A stretch of DNA of 64,000 bases from positions 13,020,001 to 13,084,000 of the forward strand of contig NC_003284.9 in NCBI RefSeq assembly GCF_000002985.6, read 5' to 3'. Positions 12,697 to 24,412 of this stretch are shown here, in pieces. Source of the DNA: Caenorhabditis elegans (taxonomy: Eukaryota; Nematoda; Chromadorea; Rhabditida; Rhabditidae). The position numbers and the translations under genes are program-made. Under the pieces are notes generated by a model. It made no database searches. It saw only the letters and a program-made list of their open reading frames with translations, and was not told the DNA's origin. Within the stretch, counting starts at the first letter, position 1, and every line of letters begins with the position of its first letter.

Positions 12697-15600
12697 TTCC
12701 GCTCTGAAACAAAAAAATGATCACGGTCCATTGGAGTGAAAAGTCAAGAATCGAATTAGATAAGAAGAACAAAAACGTCATGAAACACTGATATTCCGAA
12801 ATAGAAACAAAAAGTATTGTGATTCTTGAAATATGTATAGTCCAGCAACTCATCAAAGTTTAAGGAAGGAAATGAAACATCCGGGATTAGAAAACGAAAC
12901 CAAAAATACCGAAAAACCGCACTTTTCGTTAGAGTAAGAGATGAGAAAAGTGGGCATTAGAAAGTGGCATTCTGAAGATTTACGGTCAATTTCACGCATG
13001 CTATTTACTCTGGTGTGCTACTGCCTAGAGTAAGTTCGATGGCCAGAAATTTTAATTTTTCTGAAAATTGTGAAAAGAATATGAGATTTGAAAATAGTTA
13101 TACCTAGAAATTTCGAATATTTCGAGAACATTTTATTTGGTGTGACATTCTTGATACTATGTATTTAATCATGTACAAAACTTTTGGAAAATTTTGCAGA
13201 TGTTTCTACATCCGTTTTGAGGAGCATGCATTCGGCTGTTAATATACCACCTACAAGTTTAAAAAAAAACTCAAAATAATTTGAAGAAAATAGGGTTTGT
13301 TGGTTTTTGCACTTACAGATAATTGTGATATATTGGACTTCACAGAAATTTATATATTATAATAATCCGAAATTATGATAAATTGTCAATTTAGCTAAAA
13401 ATTTAGCTAAAAAGCATAAAATATTTAGTATGATTGGTTAAAAATTCAGAACAAAATTAAAAATAAATTTTGGGCAAGCAATCATCTCTACTGTTGAAAT
13501 TTTTGACAACAAGCGCAGGCAATGTTAAGCGCGAATTTCTGTTTGTAGCCACGGATAAATTATTTTAAAAAATATAGCCACATACGGGACAACATTTATT
13601 AAACATTAAATGTTCTAAACTTGGCTGACATTTTGCGAGTTTCTGAATTTTGATTTTATTACAAATTTTAGTTAACTTAACTTTAAAAAAGGAGCGACAC
13701 CAAATCAAATTTCAAAAAATGTAATTATGTAATTAATGTAATTAATAATGTAATTTTAAAAATTGTCAGTATGTTATGTTTCATCTCCAGCAACAATCTA
13801 AAAAAACGGAAAAGTGCAAGATACCGTAGTGGTTCTTTCTCTAAAGAAATGACATGCAATCGGAACAAAAAACAAACAGAAAAAAGGGTTCCCTTTTGAA
13901 ATTGCAGCACCCTTCCATTTTTCCTTTGCTTTTTTCTACATATCCACATGTGTGATGATGTCGACGGACTCACTAAAACAACCACGGCGGCTTGATTAAG
14001 TTTGTCTAATGAAAATGCACGTTCCGAGTTTCTTCTATTTTAATTCTATCAGGCACAGCCATGATTGGAAAATGTCAAGTAATGAAATTATTTTTAATAT
14101 AACCTGGAAAGTAAGAATTAATCGCAGAAATATATGTCTGGAAACGACACAATTAGATTAAAACTTTAAGTGAAATAAAAAACTAAAACAAGGAACTAGT
14201 TCTAATTTTATTTTGGTTCTTTTTTTCCAGGAAAATTCAATTCATGACCCCGTATTTATGAAGGGTAGCATATAGCATTAAAGAGAGAATTTAAAACTTG
14301 AAAATAAAAAGAAAAACAACATAAGCTATTTTGACTCCAACTTAGACATACACACACTCTAGAAAAAAAAACTCAGGAATACTATAATTTATCTTTCAGT
14401 CAGCAGTCCTCTCGATAGGACCCCAATTTTGGTTTCGTGCGGCACTCAATTGGTTTTCGGATTGGTCTTGGTTCGTAGTGGGGGATAAGGATTAGACAAC
14501 GGAGGGACTTTTTTCCATCAAATTTGCAAAAAAAGGGTAACAAAAAGTTGACTTCCGGGTCTCGTTAATTGATTCTACAAGCCAACTTATTCCGTGATTG
14601 TTTTCTGATGAGTTTCAAACTACATTTAGAACAAGTGAAATTGAATCCCAAAAAACTTAGTTTTCCTCTTTAAGCTAGTATTCCCTTTTTTACTTTTACT
14701 ATTTTTTACTATTCCCTTTTTTCGCTGATTACAAATTGAAATTTTTGATAAAGAGAAAGTTGATAACGTTTTTCGGAGACACATTTTTTGCACGTCGCAC
14801 TAACCCTTTGATATATGTACCTACCGTACTTTTCTAGTGCTGTAAATGATAAATGTAGGTTGAAGTTAACATATCTTCTGGGAAAGTTGTAAACAACAGG
14901 AAAAATGTACATGTGGCATTTTAAGGTCCTTGATTAAGTCGGATGCTCATTCACGCTGCAGATACCTGCTAATAACACCTTTTCGGTTTTACATATTTAT
15001 GCATTCCCTACATTTTTTCTATGTATGACTACTTTTGAAGTGATACACTTTACAAATATTATATTGTTAACTCTAAATGTAGACAGTATTGTTCCTTCTA
15101 TGTACACATTTATAAGTTTTTTTAAAACAATAATCTGACTAATAAGAAAGGACGTAGAATAGTGAAATCTAAACCGTGTGCGAATCTGGAAACAAATATG
15201 TTTGTCCTTATTTTTATACTGGAAGCTCTACAAAATAAAATTTGAAATTTAGTCTGAACACTAATTCTGTTAAGACATCAGTCCTTCATGCAAATGCTAA
15301 CAAGACTATGATAGAAAAAAAATTTGAAATATCAAAAATATAGAAATGTGAAGCCATAATGTCTGGAACGACCATCAATCAAATGAGGAAAGTAACCAAG
15401 TGAACTTTTTAACGAAAAATAAATCTGAGAAATATGCACCCGTTGGGAGTTTCTCGGTATGGTTGTTAGGTTTTTATTTGAAATGTGTTATCATGAAAAT
15501 GGCCGTTTAAACGTTCAACGGATGAAAGGACATTTGAGAAAAAAGAAAATGGGTCGAGAAAAGATTCGATTGGAAAAACACGAATGTTGGTGGAATGGGT

Positions 15601-16134
15601 TTCGATAGAAGGACCATGATGAGAAAAGAGTGGAAGGATAGCAGTTTTTGATATATAACTTCCAAGGTGTGATGGACTGAAAGCCCAAATTCAAGATAAA
15701 TCGATGAAAATGAAAAGTACATCCGAGTTTGAAAATATCAGAATAAGCATGCAAGAAAAAGTCAAAAAGTTTGCAGTAGGTCCTAAAATGATGCTAATTG
15801 TGATAGGATAGGATGTCTGCACGGAAGTGTATAGTCTTTAGTCTCTGCCCAATTTCAGGAGGCAAAAAAGGAAAAAGTATATCCCCATTAGAAGAAAAAA
15901 AAACAGGAAATAACAGGTTGGCGTCCTGCGAGAATACGGATTTCTAGACTAAGCCTGGGTTTCCTGGCATTATTGTCTGATCTTATAGGTTATAAAAAAG
16001 CGGTTTACTTATTTATTTAGTAATAATCAGAAATCAATATGAAATTTGGATTTTAAATTTTGAATCTTGAAACACCCCGTCATAAAGTTGAATTATTGAA
16101 GACTACAATTTGTCATGCAGTGGTTTTTCCCGAT

Positions 16135-16166
16135 ACTGTTATATATATATATATATATATAACAGT
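16135..16166. repeat. AT dinucleotide palindrome
   Basis: ACTGTT, then about ten AT units, then AACAGT: a perfect palindrome around a simple (AT)n tract that can form a hairpin or cruciform. No function is implied. Confidence 0.9.
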
Positions 16167-16868
16167 CAACAAGTTTCATACAATGTATAAATATCTCGAC
16201 TTCCTTGTTTTTGGATTTTAACTGAAGGAGTTAAAAATAAAGTATTCAGAAATGTCATAAAATTCCATTAAAGTCTTTGGAACAATGAAATTTGAAAAAA
16301 AAAGTAAAAATAAACAATGAATAAATGATTTTAGTGTCTATGTTTTTTTGAATTGCAAATGCGCTATAGTTCTAAAATAAAAAGCAGATTTGGTCTAGGA
16401 ATAGACATTGGAATGAAAAGTTTCGATCGTTTAGAGAAATTTGTTTTCTTCTATATTGTTCACTCTATGGTTTCTGTTTTTTTTTCGATCTAATCTCAAC
16501 CAAGAAGCTGTACATAAATTCATTCTGGGCGTTTCTTAAAATTCCGAGAAATGGCTCATCAAAGAAACAAAAAGACAAAAGAAGGGAATAAAAAGGAATC
16601 TGGTCAGGAGGTGGATGTTTCAAGTAAACAATTCACAACACGACGCAGATGCTTTAGAGTCTCCATTACGTCAACTCACAATTTGATTAGCCCTCTCAAT
16701 CGGTTCAGATCCCCAGACAGACTAAACTCGGAAGTATACAAAAAATAGTGTTCTATGGCTTTTTATTGATGAGCGTCTCGGATTCCAGCACATGGTTCAA
16801 AGGTTGAAAAGGGTTTCTTTTTGTGCTACACTGCACACACATAAACGCTGATTTGTTGACTTTTCCAG

Positions 16869-17198
16869 GCGGCATTTGCGCAAATAGGCGATGAGCTCGC
16901 AGATAAATGGGGGCGGAAAACGGGTGCAACTCAAAACACACGAGTCGAGCAAAATGTGAAATACGATAGAAACGTGGGGCCGAAGAATGCATTAATTCTA
17001 CGAAGCGCTTCACACAGATTTCTTGTCTGTGATGAATGGCTCAGATTTTCTCCTTTTGCTGGAATGGGCTCAAATTTCGAGAGAGCAAGCATTTTTGAGC
17101 GTTGGCAAAGAAGGAATGCACGGCGAACTTGTGAAAACGCATGGAAGCAAAAAAGGAAAAGTTTCACATATCAAGTAACAAATTTCAAGACGATATGA
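16869..17198 (+). other. Orphan exon-like open frame after a strong splice acceptor
   Basis: A frame open for about 110 codons starts exactly after TTGACTTTTCCAG, an excellent acceptor, and begins AAFAQIGDELADKWG. There is no ATG until 16956. The block is clearly richer in GC than its surroundings. The residues F-A-Q-I-G-D-E-L resemble a BH3 core, but such short matches arise by chance. The frame from the ATG at 16551 does not join it in phase. All frames of this block are fairly open, which lowers confidence. Confidence 0.2.
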
Positions 17199-18959
17199 AA
17201 ATACTTAGTTACAACGAAACACTCAAATTCCAAGATTCTTTAATTCTGAAGGTCACCAGAATTTAAAATTTAAAAATTTCAATGGTGATTTTTAAAAATT
17301 GAAAAATGCAAATTAACCTTAAATTATCATTAGAAATAGAAATATATAAATGGAAACGTTTTGTGGTACGGCTACTACATAAATTTATATTATTTTGAAA
17401 TAATCAGGAGTTTTTTGGCATACTTTTTAATGATTCCCGAATCTCATTACTCTTAGTATCAGAGAAAAAACTATCAAAATTATACATGCAAAAATATACG
17501 TGTTATTGTAAATCTATATGCTTTGAAAATTGTGTTTTACAACCATATTTTCCTACATCAGAGTGCTCCACGGCAGCCGTTGTGACCTACTGAAAACATC
17601 CTTTTAAGGAATTTCATAGATTTCATTTTGAAGTTAACGGTCAATGAAGATCACTGAAGAGGAGTAAAAATAGGGTTCATAACCAAAATCAGAAATTGTA
17701 AAATTTCAGTGTTAGACCTCAGCTCCTGATTAGCCAGAAAAAAGCATAATCACCAATATGAAATTATCAGTAGAGTACAACTAATCAAATGCGCCCTATA
17801 TTTCAAAAACAGATCAATAATCTAGAAAACCATCGAATATGCGTTGTTTTAAACATTTTAGAATAGAGGCCGGATTTGAAAGTGAAAATCTGAATGGAAA
17901 AAAGTATTCATTAAATGCGTACAAACAAGGAAATGCAAATAAAAAAGTTTCATTTTATCTTGAATGTTTCAGAAAAACGTTGTTTTTGGTGCAATTTGAA
18001 AATATCATCAATTTTCAAAACTTTGAGTTCACTATTTTCTATTAGGCTTGGAGCAACAATAATTTTTCAGGCTATAAGGAATTTTCATCAGAACATTTAT
18101 ACAATATTTCAAAAGCTCATTGAAAAACACTTCAGTAACTTAATTGTTTGTTTTGCACAAATCAGAAGTCAAAAATTAATATTCCAATGTTACCCAGATC
18201 AAGAAATGAATGACGTCTTTTCCAGCAGTTTCTTCAATTTGACTAAACTTCCTTTTTTGCCAAAACACAATGCATACGAAACAGGTGCACTAGTGCTTCA
18301 ATAAAAACAAAGACTGAAACAAAATAAAGGAGATAATGTGAGGCAAAAATCATTTCAAATACACTTTTGACACATCTAGGGCTGTTGTAGATCACAACAC
18401 ACTCTCTTGAATGTGCTCAGGTGTGAAAACCACAAAAGCTCAAAGTTAGACTTGTCACTTTGACTTTTGCTCAAAAATTCATGGAAGCAAGTATGAATTT
18501 GGTTGCGTGATGTGAAGTATGTAACAAATTTGTGAAGAACTCTCATATTTCCATAGAAAAGTGACACTTTCTTGGTTACATCGTTGATCGTTGAACACCA
18601 ATTTTAACTAAAATGTTTCAAGTTTGAAGGGTTTTTCAGTCGCTTTTCAGTTGTATACCATTTTCAAATTTATTATCATTGTCCAAATTGGACAAAAATT
18701 GTAGAGCGAAATGGAGAGCATCAAGTAATGAACTTTATGATAAATAGCTTTAGTATATGGCTTCTTGATGTTTGAGGCTTTATAAGCGTTCGGCCTGTCA
18801 ACAAAGTATAAAAAATATACTACGTTTGCTAATGCAAAAACGAGTATATGTTTTCTATCTCTTCTGTTTTGCGAGCTCACAAATGAAGTTTCATCCATTA
18901 ATCACGTCATTCGTGTGGTTTCCAGTAACATTAGCAATTGCGGGATAACCAAAAGAAGC

Positions 18960-19043
18960 TGCCGTCCGCAGGATTCGAACCTGCGCCCTCCGGAGAGGAC
19001 TGCGACCTGAACGCAGCGCCTTAGACCACTCGGCCAGAACGGC
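18960..19043 (-). tRNA. tRNA-Leu (anticodon CAG)
   Basis: Read on the minus strand, the sequence folds as a tRNA with a long variable arm. The acceptor stem GCCGTTC pairs with GGACGGC (one G:U). The A box is GGCCGAGTGGTCTAAGG and the B box GGTTCGAATCC. The anticodon loop TTCAGGT gives CAG, decoding CUG leucine. The class II variable arm is CCTCTCCGGAGG. No intron. A TTTT run for polymerase III termination lies just downstream. Confidence 0.95.
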
Positions 19044-21752
19044 GACGATTGGTCTACTTTTGATGAAAAGACATGTCACGCTCGGGAAGGTCAACAGAAA
19101 AAATGAATGGCTGTAAACAAGAAGGGAAAAAATTGGAACTGATTAGGTAATGGGTGTCTTTGCGTCAATGTGTGATTTACCAACAACTTAAGAAAAATAG
19201 TCACTTTATGCCGGAAATAATATTTTTGTGTGGAAACTATCAACATTCTGAAAGCCCAACGTCATACCAGAGTAGCTCGGCAATATGAGACTACATTTTC
19301 ATATATTTCCCTACTTGTCAATTCAAAATTATATTTTACATTAACAGTACAGTACACCTACAGTGGATGTATGTAGTTGTTTAACAATTATCGCAAGGCG
19401 TTCAAGTAAGAGGAACACTGTAAAATAAAAAAATTAATAACACAGCCAACACTCGGGCTTCAACATTTTATTGAAAAAAATGAAAGGTAACAGAAAAGTT
19501 GAAGGGTAAGCCGAACAAAACTTTGTCATAATGGTCACGATAAATTACTCACAGATGCTTTCGGAAGCCTCATTATTACAATAGATTTTGTCAAGAAAAA
19601 CAAAGAAAAAATAAGAAGAAAATAATGGTGCCTACCAGTTGAGGTTTTCCAGAGAAATGATATGAAAATAAATTATTGAGAATTTGAAATCTGGACTTTT
19701 TCACTTTAATTTTAATTAATTATGGAGCAATGTCGAATACATTAAATATTCAACGAATAAAAATATTTTTAGATATTGGTTTACGGATCAAATAATTTGA
19801 AAACAATTGGAGAAACCTTTTTAGAGAACACGTGAAAAAAAAAAAAAAGTCAACTAGGCCCCTGAAAACAATTAATTCAAAAAGTTGTTCTCAATCAAAG
19901 TATGTCTTTTCAGGAATGCCGATTTGTTTTTTGAATATTCAAAAAATGCCCAAACATAATTTGTTTTTACAGAAAGTTTCAATATTATTTTTTATAGCAA
20001 TGCAGTTTAACCGTTTGTTCAATAAATAAATGAAGATAAAACATTTTAAATTTTTGTGTTGGTGAATCTCTCTAAAATCCAAAAATTGCATATTGTTGAA
20101 GATATGCACAACGCAAAATATATGGAAAATGAACTCATTATGTTGCAAAATGTGGAAAAATAGAGAGCAGGTAAATGGTACAAATGTGTTTGTACTGTAT
20201 TTTCATGCTTTTTTAAACTTAGGTGTTTTTTAATCACACTTTGTTTTAGAGGAGTCTTTCCCTCAAGTAATGTTTTAAAAATGCAGGAGTTTCATCAACT
20301 CACAAACTTGGCAATACGTTGCCTTTTTATCAACATAAGTTTAAGTTTGTTTTAATTTCTCTCAACAACTTTTTTTTAACCAAGAAAACATTGCCCCTTT
20401 CTGGAAAAATATCCATGTTTACCGTATAACTTTTAGTTAAAAATCAAAACTCTACACATTGCCGTTGGCTTAAACTATGGTAAGAAACGCAAAATTATAG
20501 TCTTTTGTTTTTTTTTTGTTTTCGTTTCATTGAGTTTTTTTCTTTTCTCTGTTTTTTTAATGTAAAAATTATGTCTGCTCTTTTGTGAATGTCATGTGCA
20601 CATATTACTTACGTGTATTTCTCATGAGAGACTAGCTCTTTTGTGATATTAAATGTTCTCACGCAAATGTAATACTCTTGCAACTACACGTTTCTTCGTC
20701 TGATTGAATAAATATTCCCTCGTTCTGTTTGGAGTAGTTGCTAGGTAACACCGCGAGATTCGTACTATGAAAAACATTTTCACAGCGTATCATATCATTA
20801 TATTTCCTGCTGGCAGTTCTAATCTTTGAAATTTGCTCTACGCAGAAGATATCTTAAAATGTTGTGAATAGACCACGAGGTAAGACGAAAAAAAAATTCA
20901 CATCATGGACTGAATTCTACGTTTTTGCAGAAAATTACAGTAGGCTGATTTCTTTTTATTTTTAATTTTAAAACAGAATCCTGTCCGTTAAAGAATTTGT
21001 TGTCGCCATAAACTGTTCTGAATGTATGGGCAAAGTTTAATGAAAAAGATAAAACAGTTACCTATAAATTGGAAAAATCTCTTTAGAGTTTTTTTGGAAG
21101 TTTCAAAATGCACAATTGCATTTTTATACTCCTCCCAATAATTCCGTTTTTTCGGTACCTCTGTTTTATCCGGATTTATACAACTATGTAATATCCAACA
21201 TTTCAAAATGTTTCAAAAAGTATATATAACCCTTTTTGTTTGAATAAAAAATGCATTTTTCATGCATTAGATTCTCACTTCTAATTCCTCTGTGCTTCCT
21301 GGGAAAAATCATGAGAGCTTGACGCAAACGACTCTTTTGAAATGCCATATTTTTCTTTTTCTATGATGTTATGTGAAAAGAAAATTTTTGGTTTCTCATG
21401 TGATACTTACCTTTTGGTTCAAAATATTATTTAGCTTCAGGTTTTTCGATACACTTCATCACTAAACTTTTCACTTCATTTATGCATTTCAGTTTTTCGT
21501 GGCTATTTTAGCCAGCACGTGATAGCTAGAACTGGTGCTTTTGGGCAAATACTTAAAAAAAAGGCATATTTATAATAAATAGTACGAGCTTTATTTTTCA
21601 TGTTTTTACTCAAACGACTTCGGTCGAACTTTTAGATTAATCAAAACCGTAACCCTGCTTTTCACTTTATTGATACGTTGAGTCATATCATACTAAAATC
21701 TGTTTTTCCTTTTTTATGTAAATTCAATGTTCATTGTATTTTTCCCTTTTCA
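19044..21752. other. Gene-free stretch
   Basis: About 2.7 kb with no gene, RNA or repeat I can support. Short open frames (for example 19832-20237) are A/T-rich and overlap on both strands without motifs. Confidence 0.5.
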
Positions 21753-21927
21753 CACGTGGAGTCAGAGTGTCCCATCCCGGTGTGATCTACAAAAATTGCA
21801 GAAAATGAGACGCAGAAATTCCAACTGTCGTCGCACGGTTAAGAACGTGCTGACGTCACACTTTTCTGGACAAAATCTTCCGCATTTATTGTAGATCAAA
21901 CCGTGATGGGACAACCTGACACCACGT
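21753..21927. repeat. Inverted-repeat element (MITE-like), copy 2
   Basis: Starts CACGTGGAGTCAGAGTGTCC and ends with the inverted form GGGACAACCTGACACCACG. The centre has AAGAACGTGCTGACGTCAC. It is the opposite arrangement of copy 1 and lies about 250 bases before the first exon of the candidate spliced RNA. Confidence 0.85.
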
Positions 21928-22314
21928 TCTTTCACAGCAATGGCCTTTGGCAAAACTTTGGAACACAGAACACCACAAAAACCGAACAACTTTTTCGTTT
22001 TCTTTCCATCTCTATCTCTCGTCTGCCGGCCCTCAACGAAACCTCGCGCCTATAGAGGCACACGCTCACCCAGCACACCCCACATTTGCCCAAAGCACGT
22101 ATTGATTTTTGAAAACTATAATTTTTCCTTCTCATATTTCGTGTAATTTTTAGAATCCACTTATTATTTCTGATTGTTTCAGTAATTGGCCTACAAAATG
22201 GAAATTTTCTAGTACCATCGAAAGGAAGTTTTCATGAAACAAAAACCAAAAAAAAAATTAAAAAGTAAGCCTCCTGATATTGTATAAATTTCTGAAGCTG
22301 TGATATCATTTTAG

Positions 22315-22705
22315 AAATAAAAAACAACTTGCTCTGATTTCAAAAAAATTCCAAGCAACACAATTTTCAAGGAGTTGGAACAAAAAAAGTGAGTGAAATT
22401 ATTCTGGAAAGATATTATCATTAAACAATTTTAGATTAAAAAAACATTGTCATGACCTGCAAAAACCTTCCAAGTAATTCATATTTCATGGTGTTGGATT
22501 GAAAAAAAAAGTATCGCCTCATACCAAAGAATCAATGAAAACAAATATACCAAAAATCCAATAAGTGAGAGCAATAAAAACTCTTCTTGATATAAAACCA
22601 ATTATTTTTCAGAAATAAAAAAAAACGTTCAAACCTGAAAGTTCTCCAAGCAATTTATCATCAAGGAGGTGGAGAGAAAAAACAGATCACAAAAATTTTT
22701 TTAAA
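22315..22705 (+). repeat. Three tandemly duplicated exon-intron units
   Basis: Three successive exon-like blocks share the order: A-rich start, a CTG, then TCCAAG (or TTCCAAGCAA), TTTCA or ATCA, AGGAGTTGGA-like text, then an A-run before the donor. The spacing between starts is 120 and 178 bases. The similarity covers whole exons including the splice edges, which points to duplication of exon plus intron. Confidence 0.65.
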
Positions 22706-24241
22706 GTAAGTTTTCAAAATGCAGGATAAAATTAATTATTTCAATTTAGAATACAATTTCAAAGTTATTGCTGAAAACCAGAGCAATCCTACAGAGCACC
22801 TCGATGTAAGTTTCAAAACCACCAACGTTTTCCATTAGTTTGGAATCTGTAAAAATTAAATGAATACTTAAAATACTTCAAAAAATTTGTTAGTTTTTTT
22901 TAAAGCAAAATAATACTCAAATTTCAATATCTAATTTGTAGTCGGTAAAAAAAACCTGACATAAAAATTTTAACAAATTTCAATTTTGCAGATTCTATGT
23001 GGCAATTCACAGACAACATACGTTCAGCACATTTGTAAGTGATTTTTGAAAAAATTGCAATTCGTGTGTTTTTACAGGTGCCCAAAACAATATACAACCT
23101 CAAAAATTAAAAAAAAGGTATTTTTTTTTCTTATCAAATTTATTTAAAAATCATCATTTCTCAGTTTCAAACATACGAAAGAATTCGCGTGTTAATTTTT
23201 TTTTAAATTAAAATATGTTGAAATACAGCTACTACAACAGCTCCCGATATTTAATTTAAAACTTTCTCTTTTCAGAAAAAATTAAAAGGCTAATAATAAA
23301 TCGACCAAGATTCGAACTACTTGATGTACATATTGATCACATTGCGGTGAGTCTTTATTTTGTTTTACGTACTTGCAAATCCTGTATACTTTCAGAAAGT
23401 TGATTTATAAATAACCAAAAAAAATTTAAAAACCCAAAAAAATTAATCCCATGATGTTCTACCGTCGAGAAAGCAGTGAGCCTGCCTCGTGCCAATAAAA
23501 GAGAGGTACTACCCAACCGTGACGCCAATGGTAACGACATTTACTATCAAAATTGATAGTAGCCTTAATTTAAAAATGTCAATTTAAAATTTCAGAGTGC
23601 AACGCCTCCTCGGCACCTACTTCCGGTAAAAGAGAGCCCGAAATATATTAATAAACGTTTGTTAATCACATTTTTAGTTTTCACTCAAGATTAATAAATT
23701 CCAGGATGGATTCCATCAACTGACTTTACAAGAAAGCCATGGAACATGGTCTTGGCCCTTATTGAACTATATGTGAGTGGAGATCACTTGGGAAAATTTT
23801 AAAAGCTGATATATCTAAGAAATTTCAGAAACAGTTCCTAATAACAGCAAGCACAAGTGCCTGAACAAAGATTTCAAAGAAGTAGGCTACTGACAACAAT
23901 TTCCTGATAAGATGGATTCATTTACAGACTCAAAAAAATATCGCGAAAACCCCTTCGAGAATTGTCTTGAAAAACAAAGTGAGTACATATATATGAAATT
24001 TGAAAAATAGCTGTTGTAGTGTTTAATTCGATCTGTGAGAAAATAATGAAAACTAATAGTAAGCCGCCATCAGCAACTCAAGCCTGCGTATTTTTTTCTG
24101 TAATCTGTGTTTCTGAGCATCGGTTCAAAGATCTATTTCTTACTTCACAATGAAGAATGAATTACTCAAAAAATATCGATATTCACAATAAGGCCCTATC
24201 GATATTCACAATAATGCCGTCTGCGCCTTTTTTTGTTTCAC

Positions 24242-24412
24242 CACGTGGAGTCAAAATTTCTTATTTCGATTTGATCTTCAAAAAATGCGGGAGGTGAGAC
24301 GTAGACATCTCATCTGATTGGTTAAGAGCGTGCTGACGTCACAATTTTTCTGAAAAAAAAATTCCCGCATTTTTTGTAGATCAAATTGTAATGAGACAGC
24401 CTGACATCACGT
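24242..24412. repeat. Inverted-repeat element (MITE-like), copy 3
   Basis: Starts CACGTGGAGTCAAAATTTC and ends GAGACAGCCTGACATCACG, with internal inverted GATCTTCAAAAAATGCGGGA and TTCCCGCATTTTTTGTAGAT and a central GTGCTGACGTCAC. It lies in the intron 23979-24525 of the candidate spliced RNA. Confidence 0.85.

Larger units (their letters stand above)
12704..18959. other. Gene-poor stretch upstream of the GPCR
   Basis: About 6.2 kb with no gene I can defend. It should contain the GPCR promoter near its left end. It includes an AT palindrome (16135-16166) and a GC-richer orphan exon-like block (16869-17198). Open frames near 13.7-14.0, 15.5-15.8 and 17.8-18.3 kb are T- or A-rich with no motifs, and I treat them as chance. 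Confidence 0.5.

Noticed and set aside
15507..15754. Two overlapping minus frames with Phe/Ser-rich peptides
   Set aside because: No splice sites, no motif, and overlapping frames equally open.
18891..19094. Minus-strand frame of 67 codons
   Set aside because: It is a read-through of the tRNA-Leu gene.
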